64,000 nt of DNA from Fistularia commersonii (Eukaryota > Chordata > Actinopteri > Syngnathiformes > Fistulariidae): NCBI GenBank assembly GCA_037954325.1, contig JBBMNZ010000009.1, forward strand, positions 7,980,001 through 8,044,000, written 5' to 3'. Within the stretch, counting starts at the first letter, position 1. Each line of letters opens with the position of its first letter. Positions 37,411 through 51,200 of this stretch are shown here, piece after piece. Both the position numbers and the translations under genes were made by a program. Under the pieces are notes generated by a model. It had not been told where the DNA came from. It did no database searches and saw only the letters and a list, made by a program, of their open reading frames with translations.

Positions 37411-37412
<2 letters not shown>
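36431..37412. other. Intergenic, no gene seen
   Basis: AT-rich sequence before the large GT tract; no recognised feature. Confidence 0.6.
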
Positions 37413-37445
<33 letters not shown>

Positions 37446-37499
37446 TTTGTTTGTTTGTTTGTGTGTTTGTGTGTGTGTGTGTTTGTTTGTTTGTTTGTG

Positions 37500-37592
<93 letters not shown>
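37413..37592. repeat. 180-bp (GT)n/(GTTT)n microsatellite
   Basis: GT dinucleotides with two internal GTTT blocks (about 37440-37461 and 37481-37504), then an uninterrupted GT run of about 86 bp. It is the longest simple repeat in the window. Confidence 0.98.
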
Positions 37593-37593
<1 letters not shown>

Positions 37594-40500
37594 AGGTGCA
37601 CACATCGAAATGTTGCAATTCAGTTCACCATACAGATCATACTGTGGGAATCTAATCTCAAGAATTTTGTGTATCTAAAATGTATCTTAACATAAGGAAG
37701 TAATCTTTAAATGTGTTGGTTACCTGTGTCTCTCATAAAGATTTCTACAATCCACAGCACAATATACATTTTGAATGTACTTGATTTGGGTTAAAGTATG
37801 ACAAAAACAAAAGAGCCCCAGAAATGCCATTCAGAGTGAATCTACTTCTTGTTGATTTATATACATACATGGGGGTTATAAGGAAACAAGGTTTTACAGT
37901 CTATATTCAACCCAATTTGTGCTTGTCTGCGCACAAAATATGTATTGGCGAATAATATTTCTTGCAGATGCAAGTAAAAAAATCCAGCATCAGGACAGTC
38001 AACGAGATGACAAAATAGCAAAAAGTTGCAGACCAAATAGATCAAAATTCTAACAAATGATCTGACAGCAGTTGTTGTCACTACACCTTCAAATCCTGAC
38101 TACAAAAAATCTTCAGCTTCAACTGACCTTTTGAACACATTCATGAGCAGTGTTTTCATATTACTTATAAGCATCTGTGTGTATTTAATCAAACACTTTG
38201 CATGTACAACATAAGGAATAGCTGGAGGACATTACCTGGGCTGCAGATGAAAACAATCAAATGCAGGCCATACATGATTTTTCAAAATCTTAATCTTTGT
38301 GTTTTGTGGCAAAATATATCTTGCTAGATAGATATTTATTGCTTTTCCCAGTCATTTGTGATTTCTCGTTTTCCTCTTCCTTTTTTCTGGAATATTTCTG
38401 TGAGACTTGTTTAGCTCTAAAGTACTACCCTTTTAATTTATATAATTTCCTTATTTGGTGACTGATTGAAATAGGAAATCAGATGAATCTAGTACAGCAA
38501 AAATTATTAGTAATAACCTGACTACTAATCTATGAAACAAAAGGAGACATCTCTTACTGACAATGATTAATGGCTTCGTGATTCATTATTAAGATATTCA
38601 TATTCATTAGTTTGAGATATAACCCAAGCAGCTACAAATAATCAACAAGGATGCATTTCAACTCAAAACTACAGATCCAAAATTCTTATGACTTAGAATT
38701 TGCATCCAATTTTGGTAGCAAGCGCTGAAATTTAAGAAATGTCTAGTTACAAAATTAGGTAAAATTTTTGCCATGCCTTGGAAAATGGTCATCAGTAATA
38801 GAAAGTATGAAGGTATAATTATTGCCCTTAGATGTACAACTTTGCCCGTGTGGTCTAGTATTTGAGGAGCACAAAGCATGAGTCTTGTATTGTCACTTTT
38901 AATTTTTTCCTTGTGTTGGTTGGTCTAAGGCAGCATATTCAATTAGAAAGGAGATTAGACATTGAGGATAATGTGTTATCACCAGCTTCTGCCTCCCCGT
39001 ACTTTTATTAGCTCTTCACATCTTCCTGGATCATGGGAGACTAAAGGGAGACAGATCTAAGTATTGATGGATTAAAACTGCCCATGAGATAATGGGGAGC
39101 TAAACAAGGGTACAGCTAATACCAAAGCACACATTTGGATTTGATGAATGCTGTTATGATCTTCTGACTACAGTAACATATCAGTCACAGGGACCTCATG
39201 AGTAGTAGACAACTGCGCTGAAGAGAAATTGGAAAAAATGTGATTCACAATTAATTGAAAATCACTTCTGCATCATGGCAAAACTGACAAAACTGTGATG
39301 CACCACTGGTACTGTGATTTGGCACTGATAGATGTTTTGGCAATGTATGGTCACGTCAATGTCCAATGCTCAGTCACAGGTTTCATAGGAACCCTTAATC
39401 CAATGCAAAACATTGGCCCTTTCTTGGCCCTGCACCCAACGGAACACTGAGACAGGGCTGTGTATATGTGGCATTGAGCCTCTTCCTCTCTGTCTTTGTG
39501 CATGTTTGTGCCATCATTGTGCGATTCCGCCATCTGTGCTTGCTGAGAATCAGGTGCTGAAGGCTTTGTCTTTTGGCTTCTAGCTAATTCCATGTTCTGC
39601 AGCCTCATTTGCTCTTTAGGGGCAGCTTATGCTTAAATGAGCTCAGCTGAATTGATAGGAATACTGACACTTGGATGTCCGAGGAATATAATCGTACACA
39701 TGTACTGTTACTACATAACCCAGACCTGTTCACTGTTTTGCCCTTTTTCCTCAAAAAAGGATAGAAGCACTTGACAGCACTTTCCTCAAAAAAGACTCTT
39801 CCCCATTAATGAGGAGATTTTCCAACAATCCTATTTTCACAGTTATGCTGTATTAGAGGGGGCGGTGTTATGAACAGTCTGACAACGGCTCTGCAACCAA
39901 ATAGCAGACAAAATGCAACAATGCCACAGCTGTGTAATGTAACTCATTATTTTCCCCAGTTTATACTACTGTGCTGCAGAAGAAACAAAATTACCTGTTG
40001 ATAATAGTGAAGTACTGGTAATAGGTTTTATTATTCCCTAAATCTACACTAGTTAATAATTCTATAAAATCATTTGGATTAAAGAAAGATGTTTGAACTG
40101 TGTTCCCAAATTAGAAAACATTGATAAAATTGAAAGTACGGTACATGATTGATGTGATTTTTCAAAATATTTTGTCACATTATAAGAATATAACATCTGT
40201 TTATGAATGTCCAGTGTTGGTCTTCTACCAGAATTCTCGCTTTTAATTATTTTGTTTACTGATATTCACAGTAAATAATCATCTCTGGGTGTTAAAAGCG
40301 GGACAGAGTTGAATAATTAAAACAAATTATCACATTGTGATCAAAAAGATTGGCTAGACTAGAGGCATCTTGATGTCAATTTTTTTTCTTTTAAGTCAAA
40401 GCTACCCCGGACTGGACATTTACAGTGTTATCAAACAGACACATCATTAATAATCCATTTATTGAAGCCAATCATGCGGCCATGAGTACAAAAGCTATTA

Positions 40501-41111
40501 GTGTGAAGTTAACAGAAAAATATGACCACACAGCTGTTATCAGCTCTCAACATTTTGTTTGCCAACTGCTGCTGCTCTTGCAGGGGATTCATGGGAAGAT
40601 AAATAACATAAGCTAAAACGAGGTCATGCTGACAGATGTGGGGAAAATACAACTACTGACAACAATGTGAAGGCTTTTTACAAGCTCATGCTCAATGCAG
40701 ATTCATAGGTTTCAGTGGATCACACCCACACTGCACACTGCTCAGTTAGATGCTGCCACCCACATATGAGATCGAGTTTATGACTCCTGCTGCCAGTTAT
40801 GTTGCACAGTCGTTCAGCTGTGCTCACTCCTCTCTTTAATGAGTGACAATCCACCTCTCTAGGTGATGTTGGGTAATGAATGACAGTTTCCTTCCGAAGT
40901 TACCCCACGTAACACGTAACTAATATCAAACGTCGTGTGCAAATCATTTCAGCCCCTCCTCTTTACCTCTGATATTGGCATTCATTTTTGGATGTCAGTA
41001 CATCGAGTCAGCAGTCGGGGACACTGTCAGGGAGAAAAAGATAAATGGGTGAATGGGAAAACTGAAATGTTTCAATAAAGACGAATGACTGAAAGACATG
41101 TATTTCTATTT

Positions 41112-41113
<2 letters not shown>
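37593..41113. other. Intergenic, no gene seen
   Basis: Long AT-rich stretch without recognised genes or repeats. The 14-mer TTTCCTCAAAAAAG occurs twice (near 39747 and 39781). A few more complex patches (about 40720-40960) could be conserved DNA, but this is not demonstrable here. Confidence 0.55.

Positions 41114-41144
<31 letters not shown>
41114..41144. repeat. 31-bp poly(T) tract
   Basis: Uninterrupted T run. It could be the antisense tail of a retro-insertion, but no body is recognisable on its right side. Confidence 0.9.
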
Positions 41145-41145
<1 letters not shown>

Positions 41146-41726
41146 TGAAGTCATGCCTGAAGTGCACAATAGAATTGTTTTGCGTATATTATACCCATAA
41201 AATCCAGGCTCACAGTGAATGAACCACAAATGACTTCTTATCTCTGTATCTTACAATAACTCATTGTTTAGAATCCCATCTCAGTGTGTTGTTTATCTTT
41301 TCATACATATATACATCTAGACACAGGGTTTACTTTTTTCAGAATTTCAGTGGACTTTTTAAACGGATAAAACATGTGAAAAGTCATTCTCATTTTTAGC
41401 ACATTTTCAAAAAAAATGTTCTGTTGTGTCTGCTAAATCTCTAGACCTTGACACTTCTTTGATCGCTAATGCTATTCAGACCACTTTGCTGAGGATAGAC
41501 TTCACAATAGCCTGCCAGGGTATCATATAAATTTCTCATGGTTACAGTTTTCATTCTCAGAGCCTCTCAGAGTTTAATTTCATCCTGTCAGCAGCTGTGC
41601 CATGGTAGAGCTGTAAGGGCTCCAGTTCCCATGATGAACCTCTTGAGTGCTCTGATGGACAAATTGTTTAACGCCGCAAAACTATAAATAGTAACTGTTC
41701 ACCTTTCCCCGCAATGCACAGAGGTA
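41145..41726. other. Intergenic, no gene seen
   Basis: No recognisable gene. The part at about 41540-41690 is complex and non-repetitive. Confidence 0.55.
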
Positions 41727-41870
<144 letters not shown>

Positions 41871-41871
<1 letters not shown>

Positions 41872-42785
41872 GCCATCCGTCCGTCTGTCTAAACTTTTAA
41901 TACACAGTATGTTATGTGTTGTGCTCTCAAAGGAAGTTGCATCACAATTAAGGAAAGAAGTCAGAGACCAAAACACTGCATCCAATTGATTTTCAAAATG
42001 AAACACCTGACAGATACTCAATCACATGTCCCATTGCTATATCAAAATAATTACTGCTACCACTACGACAGTGATCCAAAAGTCACGGGGTTTTTCATTA
42101 AGGGTGAAGAACAGTTGAACGGAGAAGATGAAAATCATGAAACAGTTGGACTTATCTGTATGAAGTTTGTGAAATGCTGCACCAACAAGAGGGAAATCAC
42201 TTTAATTACTTACTATAACTACAATCTGAACATCTAAACAAAACATTAATTCTGTAAAGTCATTTTATCTAATGATAGCAAGTACAATGATCTAATGAAA
42301 ATGATGTATTTAGTTAGACTAAGCTGATTATGGACTGACTGTTATGGTGTGAAGGCTTTGCAGCCATGCAGAGGACTAAACAAAACGATTCTGTGTCCAA
42401 AATGGGAGTCTGAAGGCCACGGCTCAGCACCAGTTGTTAGATTTCCATTTTAACTTTCCCCCTCCAAATTTTCAGACATTTGAATTTTGAACCAAGCTAT
42501 TATGCAAATCAGTCATGAAATTGGAATTTAAATTCTGCAAAAGAACTGGCGGCAAAGAGTGTGAGTTTCTCACATTTTTGAAAACAATTTAGACTTCGCT
42601 GATTACATCAATTTGAAAGTTGAAATTGCATGTATGAGCAAATATTCAATTTTCAGTAATGTAGCCTCACCTCATCTCAGAACACATACAGTATGAATAG
42701 GTAAACATCAAATCTAAGGTTATCAGGAAAAAAGCCTCATTCAAAAGGATGTTTTTTTTTCACCAATAATACAGTTTATTCTTTT
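41871..42785. other. Intergenic, no gene seen
   Basis: A 107-codon open frame (41914-42237) was inspected and has no recognisable domain. No other feature. Confidence 0.55.
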
Positions 42786-42966
42786 CAAAATCTTCTCGTT
42801 GTGGCAACTGGAGTTGAATTTCTTCACTTGAAGACATTTTCAACCCTGATCCAAGAAGCTTCATCAGTTCTGAAAACTTCTTCAAGTAATTCAAGTCCAG
42901 TTGCCACGACAAGATGATTTTGACAAGAATTCACTATGACCTGGATAACTGAGAACATCCACAGGC
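42786..42966. mobile_element. Palindromic MITE copy 2
   Basis: Left arm AAAATCTTCTCGTTGTGGCA is mirrored by right arm TGCCACGACAAGATGATTTT. The centre carries TTCACTTGAAGACATTTTC and CCAAGAAGCTTCATCAGTTC. The right end TGGATAACTGAGAACATCC matches the terminus of copy 1. This is the same family as the copies at 11.8 and 45.1 kb. It has no coding capacity. Confidence 0.8.
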
Positions 42967-45100
42967 AATATAGTATATTGATTCAGAGTAAATTGAAAGT
43001 TTTTCTTGATGTTCAGTCCCCAGCGGCCATCACATTTTTCTTGTTCTGGGAAACATCCTGATTATAATATTCTCACATTTGATCCTTGTATCAACATTAG
43101 GATTTTTTTTTTACTTTCAGTTGATAGTGTAATTAGGGCAAGGGGGAAGGGAATGCATGTGAATGAATACAAATCATGAATTCCCATACTGACACCCTGT
43201 GCGTGCACATGATAGAGCAAAAACAGGATAGGAAAGGGGAGATACGTCTATTTGATTTATCATTTATGGAATACATTAATCCACAAGGACAGGGTATTGT
43301 GGATGTGAGTATGCTGGTTTGTATAGATTGATGAATTGAGAGTGAGACACAGTAAACAGAAACTGAGGGAGTTATGAAAAAACATGCCATTATTAACAAA
43401 ACAGGAAGGTGATAATGATGATGATGATTATAGTAAATTCGGGTGTTGTCAACCGTTAAACCTGGAAACTGGGTACTTAATAAAAAAAGTGAGACCAATC
43501 AATTTTGTGCAATGATTTACATAAAAAATATATCTAATTCCCCCTGGCTGATTGATGATCAAATTATCTAGACTCTGACAAATAAATGACCAAATATTTC
43601 AAAGATGTGTCATCTTATCAAAATTAATTCCATTGTGCCCATGAAATGGCAGAAATATCTTCACCAGGTGTGCTTTTTCTAGAAATACCTCACCCAAAAC
43701 GGATATAGCAGCATGTCATAACATATCGTTGTACAGCGAGCTTGCGCCGGGCTTGCCATACTGCGATATAGCTTGCCTTTTTTACAGCTATCCTTGTTTT
43801 TTTCAACATTGGATTTGTTTTAGAAATGCAAAAAAAAAAAATCCCCTTTCACAAAAAATGATTGTGGAAAGCTAATTATATGAAGCTTTCTTACAAATGG
43901 GTGCAGTTGCATCTCCCTCCATTCTCACACCTAATTTAGTCTGGTTTAAATTAATAGAAATAAATAGACATGGACTTAACAATTTCTCTGGCACTGCTTT
44001 GACGGCACTTTCAAGATGAATTGAGTTTATTGTTGGACTATTCTAGCACTGGCCCTGGCATTTTAAATGTAGAAATTAAAATAAGAATGAATACCCAATT
44101 GGTTAAAGAAGTCAAGCATTTCTCATTAGAAATGCATGTTTTCTCCTTTGATATTCAAGTCAGACTTCCTCACTATTCAATCTTGAAATTCGTCCTGACC
44201 TCTCCGATTACAGCTGGAAAATCTCAAGTGATGCCATGTATGCTCAGCTTTGAAATGACTAGTGATCCAACTAATTTTTGGTTTACAACATCCAGATAAA
44301 CACACATATCCTACCATTCATAATGTTGAGGTTTTTCTTTGTGGATGTTTCAGTTCAGTCATAGAATCTAAAGCAATTTTATTTGTCATTTATGAATTGT
44401 GTTGATAAACCCTGACAGGTACTGTTTCTCACACAAATGTTTGATTAACATATGAAGTGTCCACTCTGAGGGCGGGAGTTGAACAAGACTTACAGAAAGG
44501 GTGCAGATTGTGTCTTGAGAGTAGATAACTATGTAAAGTGCAGTAAGATTTGAATAACTCAGGAAAACATATAGGTATTATTTGTTCAGCTTCCTAAATA
44601 CATTTTGTTCACTTCTCAGTGAAAGTTGTTTTGTCTAAGGAGTTTGTTTAAGAGCTTTTCAGGGGGAACAACCTTAGATAGATGTTAAATCTGATTGAGG
44701 TGATATAGGCGCACCACTGAAACCCTAAAATTGCTCAACACACGAGTGTCAAAGATTGATGATAACCCACAGTGTAAGAAAACCTGTGGGTGGATTATTC
44801 CTGAAATCTTAATGCTTCCTGATTCCTGCCTGGGTGCCATTAAACATGTATCAACTGACTCTATTAGATCCAGCTGGTTATTGATGATGAAACATCTTTG
44901 TTGCACTTCTAATGCTGTGCGTTCTGCATTTCCTAATCCGGCTGTCATTCTGGGTAACATCACGCGCAGGCAAAAGTAATGGGAAGTCAAGCCTAAAATA
45001 GAATCATTTTGACTGAATAAGAGTTGGGTTACTGAGGCGCAACAGGTAGAATGTTTTCAAGATTGTAACAGACAGTTGAGAAAGAATCTGAATCTGGGAA
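42967..45100. other. Intergenic, no gene seen
   Basis: AT-rich. The reading frames at 43133-43498 (minus), 44021-44299 (plus) and 44685-44990 (both strands) were examined; none has a recognisable domain or splice context. Confidence 0.55.
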
Positions 45101-45288
45101 GTTCCTCAGTCATCCAGGACTTGCCTAATGGTTGTTAAATCCCATTGTTGCCTCTGGACTTTGTTTTTTTTTTTTTAAGACTGTTCACCTTGACCCTTGA
45201 ACTTAAGGATCCTGCCAGATAAGAGGTGAAACATCTTCAAAAAAAAAAAAAAACCTTGGTCTAGTTGCCATGATAATATTTGACAATG
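45101..45288. mobile_element. Palindromic MITE copy 3 (degraded)
   Basis: The copy starts GTTCCTCAGTCATCCAGGAC, the reverse complement of the terminus seen at the right end of copy 1, and contains AAGAGGTGAAACATCTTCAA. It ends with GTTGCCATGATAATATTTGA, the family's arm. A poly-T (about 45166-45177) and a poly-A run (45239-45254) interrupt it. Confidence 0.7.
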
Positions 45289-48200
45289 ATTATTAGGAAT
45301 AATGTTTATTTTTATGTTATTTAATGGCATTGCTTAATTTGCTACTTTGTAAATGAGACTGTACCACTGGAAAGTTTACAGCACATCATGCCACAGTAAT
45401 GCTGCAATATGATACAAATTTCACTGCAAATTATACACATCTAATAATTCAAACAAAATATTGTATCCCAGGTTGTATAACAAGGATTACCAATTGTGAG
45501 CTATTGAAACTGAAGTGCAGACAAAGTACCATCTCCGAAACATAGGGTTAAAAACTGAATATCCTTTTGGCTATTTCTATCTTTATTCCTATCGTGAAGG
45601 CAGAAGTGCTCAAAGTAACAATGTGATATGAGATGTAGAAAAAAAAAGAAAAAGAAAAAGATATAGAAAATCTGAATACCTTTTTTATCAGCAATGATTT
45701 GGGACTCTAATATTGTAAGAGACACATGGTGATCCAGTGTTATAATTTGATAATTATAAAACTAATAATGGGTTCGGATATAGTCTTCCACTGGGACTGC
45801 AGAGTTGAGGGAGCCCTTGGAGTCAGTGATGTGAGCATGAATAAAATTCACCTTTTCTCCTAAGAATCGGTTCATTTCTGCCTGAATGTCGAAGTGTGTG
45901 TCTGCAGAGTCACTGGTGACTGCTGTACCTGGTGCCAGGGAAGAACAGCAATGACAGCAGTGAGCGACGTTACCTAAATACCATTAGATGAATTATTCTC
46001 TCCATCAGTCAGTCTAGTACTGGACGGCAAGTGTCATGGTTTTGACAAGGCATCCAAGGCTTGCAGAGAGAGTGACTGGTCCTCTGATGTCTCTCCGTTG
46101 CATGTACAATGAGAACAGAGGTTCAGGTTTGATGTATTTAAATTTAGAATAAATAGGAGTTGGAATGTTTTACTTTCCGTGACTCTCCATGTAAATTTTA
46201 TAACACATCAAGAGGCCCGTTGCACAGAGAATGGCTGTGACTTCTTTTAGCCTGAAAAAGGTAGTGTATTTTGACACACACATTTGGGGTTTAAAAGTAG
46301 GGATAATTTAGAATGTATTTTATTTTTGCGTCAAAAGCTCAAACCACCATCTAATGTTTTACATCATCCCATAGCCTGCAAAATGAAAACTGTATAGACT
46401 TCAACACTTTTGCCCATTTTGCAGCTTCTCTTCTCCCTACAGATGGAACATCCTGTTTTCCCTGAAATGGGAGACTGACAAATACGCTTGGACTTTATAT
46501 ATATATTTATATATATATATATATATGTCTTTTTTTGTATTTTTTCCCAAGTTAAACTTCACTTGTGTCCACAGTTGAGCTTCTGCTTCATGCACAGGGA
46601 TATTCAGGATTTAAGCGGCTGCTGCTACTGGAATCTACAGCTTCAATATTAGCAAATACATGCAGTACTGAGGCAAAGGACTGAGATACATCGAACTCAG
46701 GGGACTCGGTATTCTCATTTTGTGTTGCTTACATTTCTTCTTCATTTTATCTATTTATTTATCCCTTTCCCACATTTATCCCTTACTGTCTTTCTTGCTG
46801 CCTTGTTCACATTTTTTGGCATTTCTCTTGAATAAGTTACGAATGGAATTCATGCTATTGTAGCACATCACAAATACAATAAAAAAAAAACGATCGGTGG
46901 TGTTTCTTTTGTCATTCTCTTCATGGTTGTTCGTTCCTACTCTGGAGAAACTGTGCCTCAGTTTAGATTCTAGATATTTTTTAGCATGTCACAGAAACAG
47001 TGCTGACATATAAATATAATGCATTCTACATATCAGGATCAAATCAGCACTGAAGTTCAGCCTGTGGATCCAATAATATCTGAGCCTAGCAATAGAAGAT
47101 GACGAGTGACCTTATTTCCCAATGAACGCCATATACTTGCTTGGATGTTTGCATGAGCCAGTGTAAATAAAAAATGTGTTCCTACTATTTATGCATGCCA
47201 TGCATTTTTTTCCACATTTGAACTATCCTTTTTTATCTTTTTTGAGTGAAAGAGTCTGAAAATATTGGTTATCCCATTGTAACTAGCAAGAATGTTTTCA
47301 AAAATGTGTGTATGTACTTACCACATTATAAAGGGCTGTTTTATTGTCTTGATGGAGGAATAATCTATAGACTATCAGACAACAGCTCCCAGCGTGAGGG
47401 GAAACTTGCTAATCGGTAACCCTATGTTTGTCTCAGCAAAGTCTGCTTCAAACTAGATGATTTCACATGCAATCATTTATTTATAATGAATTACTTTTAG
47501 ATAACTACTGCTAATACGAGTAATGGATTTTTTTTTATTCATCAATGCCATGGTAATGACAGCTATTAATTGTAGCATACCGATAAAACATTGTACGTAT
47601 TCAAGTGCGATCGCGTGGAATAGGTATGTAGCAGAAACTGAAAATATATAATACAATGAATCTAAATGTATGCGCCTTTTAAACCACAAGAAATCATTAA
47701 TTCTTGTGATATGTCATTGCATTGTTAACATGGAAAGCAGTTGAAATGAAACACAGACACAAGCAAAAGAATTTAGACACTCCTAACACAGGCTGTCCAT
47801 TTTGGGAGAAAACAATCTTTCCAAAGCAGATTGTGAATGGTACAGTATAATCTCATTCAAATTAAATGTTTCTCTTTGGACTACTTGAGGATGTATCTCC
47901 CTTGACTAACAGAATGCTAACGTCTCACACAGGCAGGAGATGCTTCATTGCTTAAATTGTCTTTGGCACCAAAGTCTCCACTTGAATTTTATCCAGAGGC
48001 GTTTTTTTTGACCTTTTGGAGAGGTGTTGATGTCGAGATGACAGTGATGAATTACCCCCATGTGCTGTATCCTCAGGTGGTACATGAACACTTTCGTAAT
48101 GTCAACTTGTATAGTTTTTCAGCCGAATGCAGTGTAGGAGCATGATTCCAGGTATCTACAATCAATATAAATTCAAGCATAAAAAAGCTGATTTTTGCAA

Positions 48201-51200
48201 ATTTATTTTAAAAACTGATGTTAAAAAGTGAAATCTTTTTCATGTTATTGTTGTCTCAGTTATAATTTGAGAGGGAATCAAAAATTGGAGCAAAACAAGC
48301 CCCCTGCATTACTAGGAACCCAGAAAAATCGGGCTTCCGTCACAAGTCAAAAATGTATACACACTGATACACACACAAACACATGTTGATAACTCATGCC
48401 TCACGAAAAATAGGATTACAAATCATTCAAACAACCAGTTGTGTTACCAAGACTGAAGTATTACAGGCACCAAATGTTGTCAAGGCTGGGCCAAGGAGCC
48501 AACCAGGTGCTTTTTCAGTAGCTATTAGGGTCAAAGTCTCTGTCTGGAATCAGGGAGCAGCCTTGGGCTCATGTTTGCACTCTGATATATAGAAGGCATC
48601 AAAGAAACATGGCACAGAGCTACACAGAGCCAGTAATTGTGATCATACAAACATACTGTTTCACAAGTCCCTGTCTCTCAATGCTAATGTGTGCATATTT
48701 TTAGTGGAACAATTTGCATCCGCAAATGACCAGGTCTATATTCTCTTTTGTCATAGCAGAAGTGATTTAATAGCAAATAAAAGCAAGGGTGAGATTGTGA
48801 GGGAGTGAAGCTTTTGCCAGCATCATGAAATATTCAGTTGAGTGAACAGACTCTAAAAGGATTTTATCACCTGATCTGTCAAACATATGCTGACGGAGAG
48901 CTAAGAGATGTGTTCTCCAACCTGAAAGAATGAGAAAGAATTATGATGAATGAATCAGATGCATCACAAATAATACAGTATTGTTGCTCATGTTAGCAGT
49001 GGATAAAATTGAATCTGGGTGGCGGCTATTTTGAATTTCATTATCTCTGGATTTGACAATTTATATTAGTTCAATCCTGTGTTGTGTATGGTGAACCATT
49101 GGCTTAGGGGCAGGTTATGTCAAATATTTTGCTGATTTGTGATAAATCAAAAATGAAATATTCATAGCTCATCCAATGTTGTTTCATGATCTTACTCTGG
49201 AAAAAGAAAAATCAGCCAACACCCCCTACTTGAAGAATTCTAGTATTCTTCTATTCTTCTGTACTTCTGATCTTTAAACATCCTTAAGTTAATTCGTTAT
49301 ATTGAAGTTCAAGAATTGCTGTTTTTTTCTTTTTCTTTCTCCTTTTTTTCCTAGATATTCATTATGAAATAAGGGGGTTCATTAATTACGATTCAGCATA
49401 AAGATGAAATAGCTTGTTTGAAATGACAAATGTCCTCTTAAAAAGAAACACGAAATACATTTTAAAACAATTTCTCTTCACCTATTGGAAATGAAAAAAA
49501 AAATGAAAAAAAATGATTACTTGGATAATTGTAATGTTTTTGATTAATTGATTGATTTCAAATAGTGCACAGAAACCAAAAATAAATTAATTGTATTATT
49601 TCCATCTGTGGTTTGCACTGAAGGTGTGAATTGCAGATTCAATTCAAATCAGGCCTGCCAGGGTGACAGATTATGTTGCCTTGGCTAATTTCAGGGTCGG
49701 GCGTTTACAAATGTTCCTGACAGCCAGCATCAAACCATTTGCTCCTCCAGAGACACATTATAAGGATTGAAGGATTGCCAGAATAATATAATGAATAATA
49801 TGGATTTACTCATAAACTGTTCAAACAGGGATCGCTTCTCATGTCTCGCAGATGTAAACAAATTAGGTTACATTTTTATGGGATAATATCTTATCTAAAA
49901 TGCCATGGATGCCTCAAGACTGCAATATATTGTACATTAACAGAGATTTTTACAAAAAGGCAGCTTATCAATATCAAAATAATGAATGATGTTGGTGCAA
50001 AATATGCCACCAGATCTATCTGGCTCTGAGTTTTATTGTTCTTCATTTGATTATTAGTCAGGTCGATTCAAATAGATTGTTGGGAGATAGTGTGGCCCAC
50101 TGATGTTTATTCTATTTATTTATCTACTGATTTATTGTCACAGGGGGAAGAGTGCCTGATAGGCCATGATGCTCAGAATATCCCTCCTTTGCTGCCCAAG
50201 CAGTGAATTCATTTATTCATCAGTAAAATGCTATTAAATGCTGTTAGCATATTTGCTTGCACACGCATTCACCAGGGTGTTAATTATCTCTGCATTACTT
50301 TAGATTGCCACCAATGTACTGGAGTTTGTGCTGATTCACTCTGTGACACACTTCCTGCGGCAATATCAGTGCCAAGTGGAATAACTTGACAAATCCAAAC
50401 ATGAGACATTACCAGGACTTTGAAACATTAGATTAAACGGTCTCGTGTGCATCATTGTGTTATAATTCAATTAGATATGTATCAAAGATTCATTCGATGT
50501 ACTCAGACTTTGATCACATATAATTTTAAATAATAATTTCCAGAACATTTTCATGTAAACCTTTTATCTGTGTAAATCATCTACAGTCAGGTATTTATAT
50601 AAATATATTAACAAAGTATGAATTGAGATTGACATGTGCCAGAGTCCATTTTTCATTAAACATTGTTATATTTGTTTTGTTTTTTTATTTTTTTTCAGCA
50701 TTTCTTGCTTGTCCTTTTTTTTTATGAAACCCAACATCATGTCAAATTGTCCTTGAGTGTTGATTTTCATTTCATTGTTTATTTTGCTGCTGTTGCTTAG
50801 AGTGTACTAATGTCCTTTTGTTTTGTCCTGCACTGCTTTGACACATTTTAGTCCTCGCCATTTTTATTCATGTTCTCTATTCATCAACTGTGCACCCTTT
50901 GTCTCTTCTCATATTGACTCCTTGCCTGCCCCCATGTTTCCTTTTTTCTCTCCTGTTGTGTAATTGATTCAACTGGAATTGTACAAGTCTCTCTAAAATA
51001 TTCAGTTTAATTTCATTTTGTGCTGTACGTTATCTGCTCTCTTTCCTGGTAGAAACTTCTATCAAGTCCTTTGTTTGAAGCTGTTTACAATTATTTCAAC
51101 TATTTCATTGCAGCCTTTCCTTTCTTGCTTTTATAGTTTTGGATGATTAAGGCACAAACCCTGAAGTGCCATCCCTGATTCTGTCTACATTTCCAATCAA

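Noticed and set aside
30516..37592. Long open frames encoding poly-(Val-Cys) or poly-(Thr-His)
   Set aside because: They are translations of GT/CA microsatellites on either strand, not genes.
41114..41144. Poly(T) as tail of a retrogene on the minus strand
   Set aside because: No recognisable gene body adjoins it on the right.
44685..44990. Opposed open frames of 82 and 101 codons
   Set aside because: No domain, no exon signals, and open frames on both strands over the same bases suggest chance.
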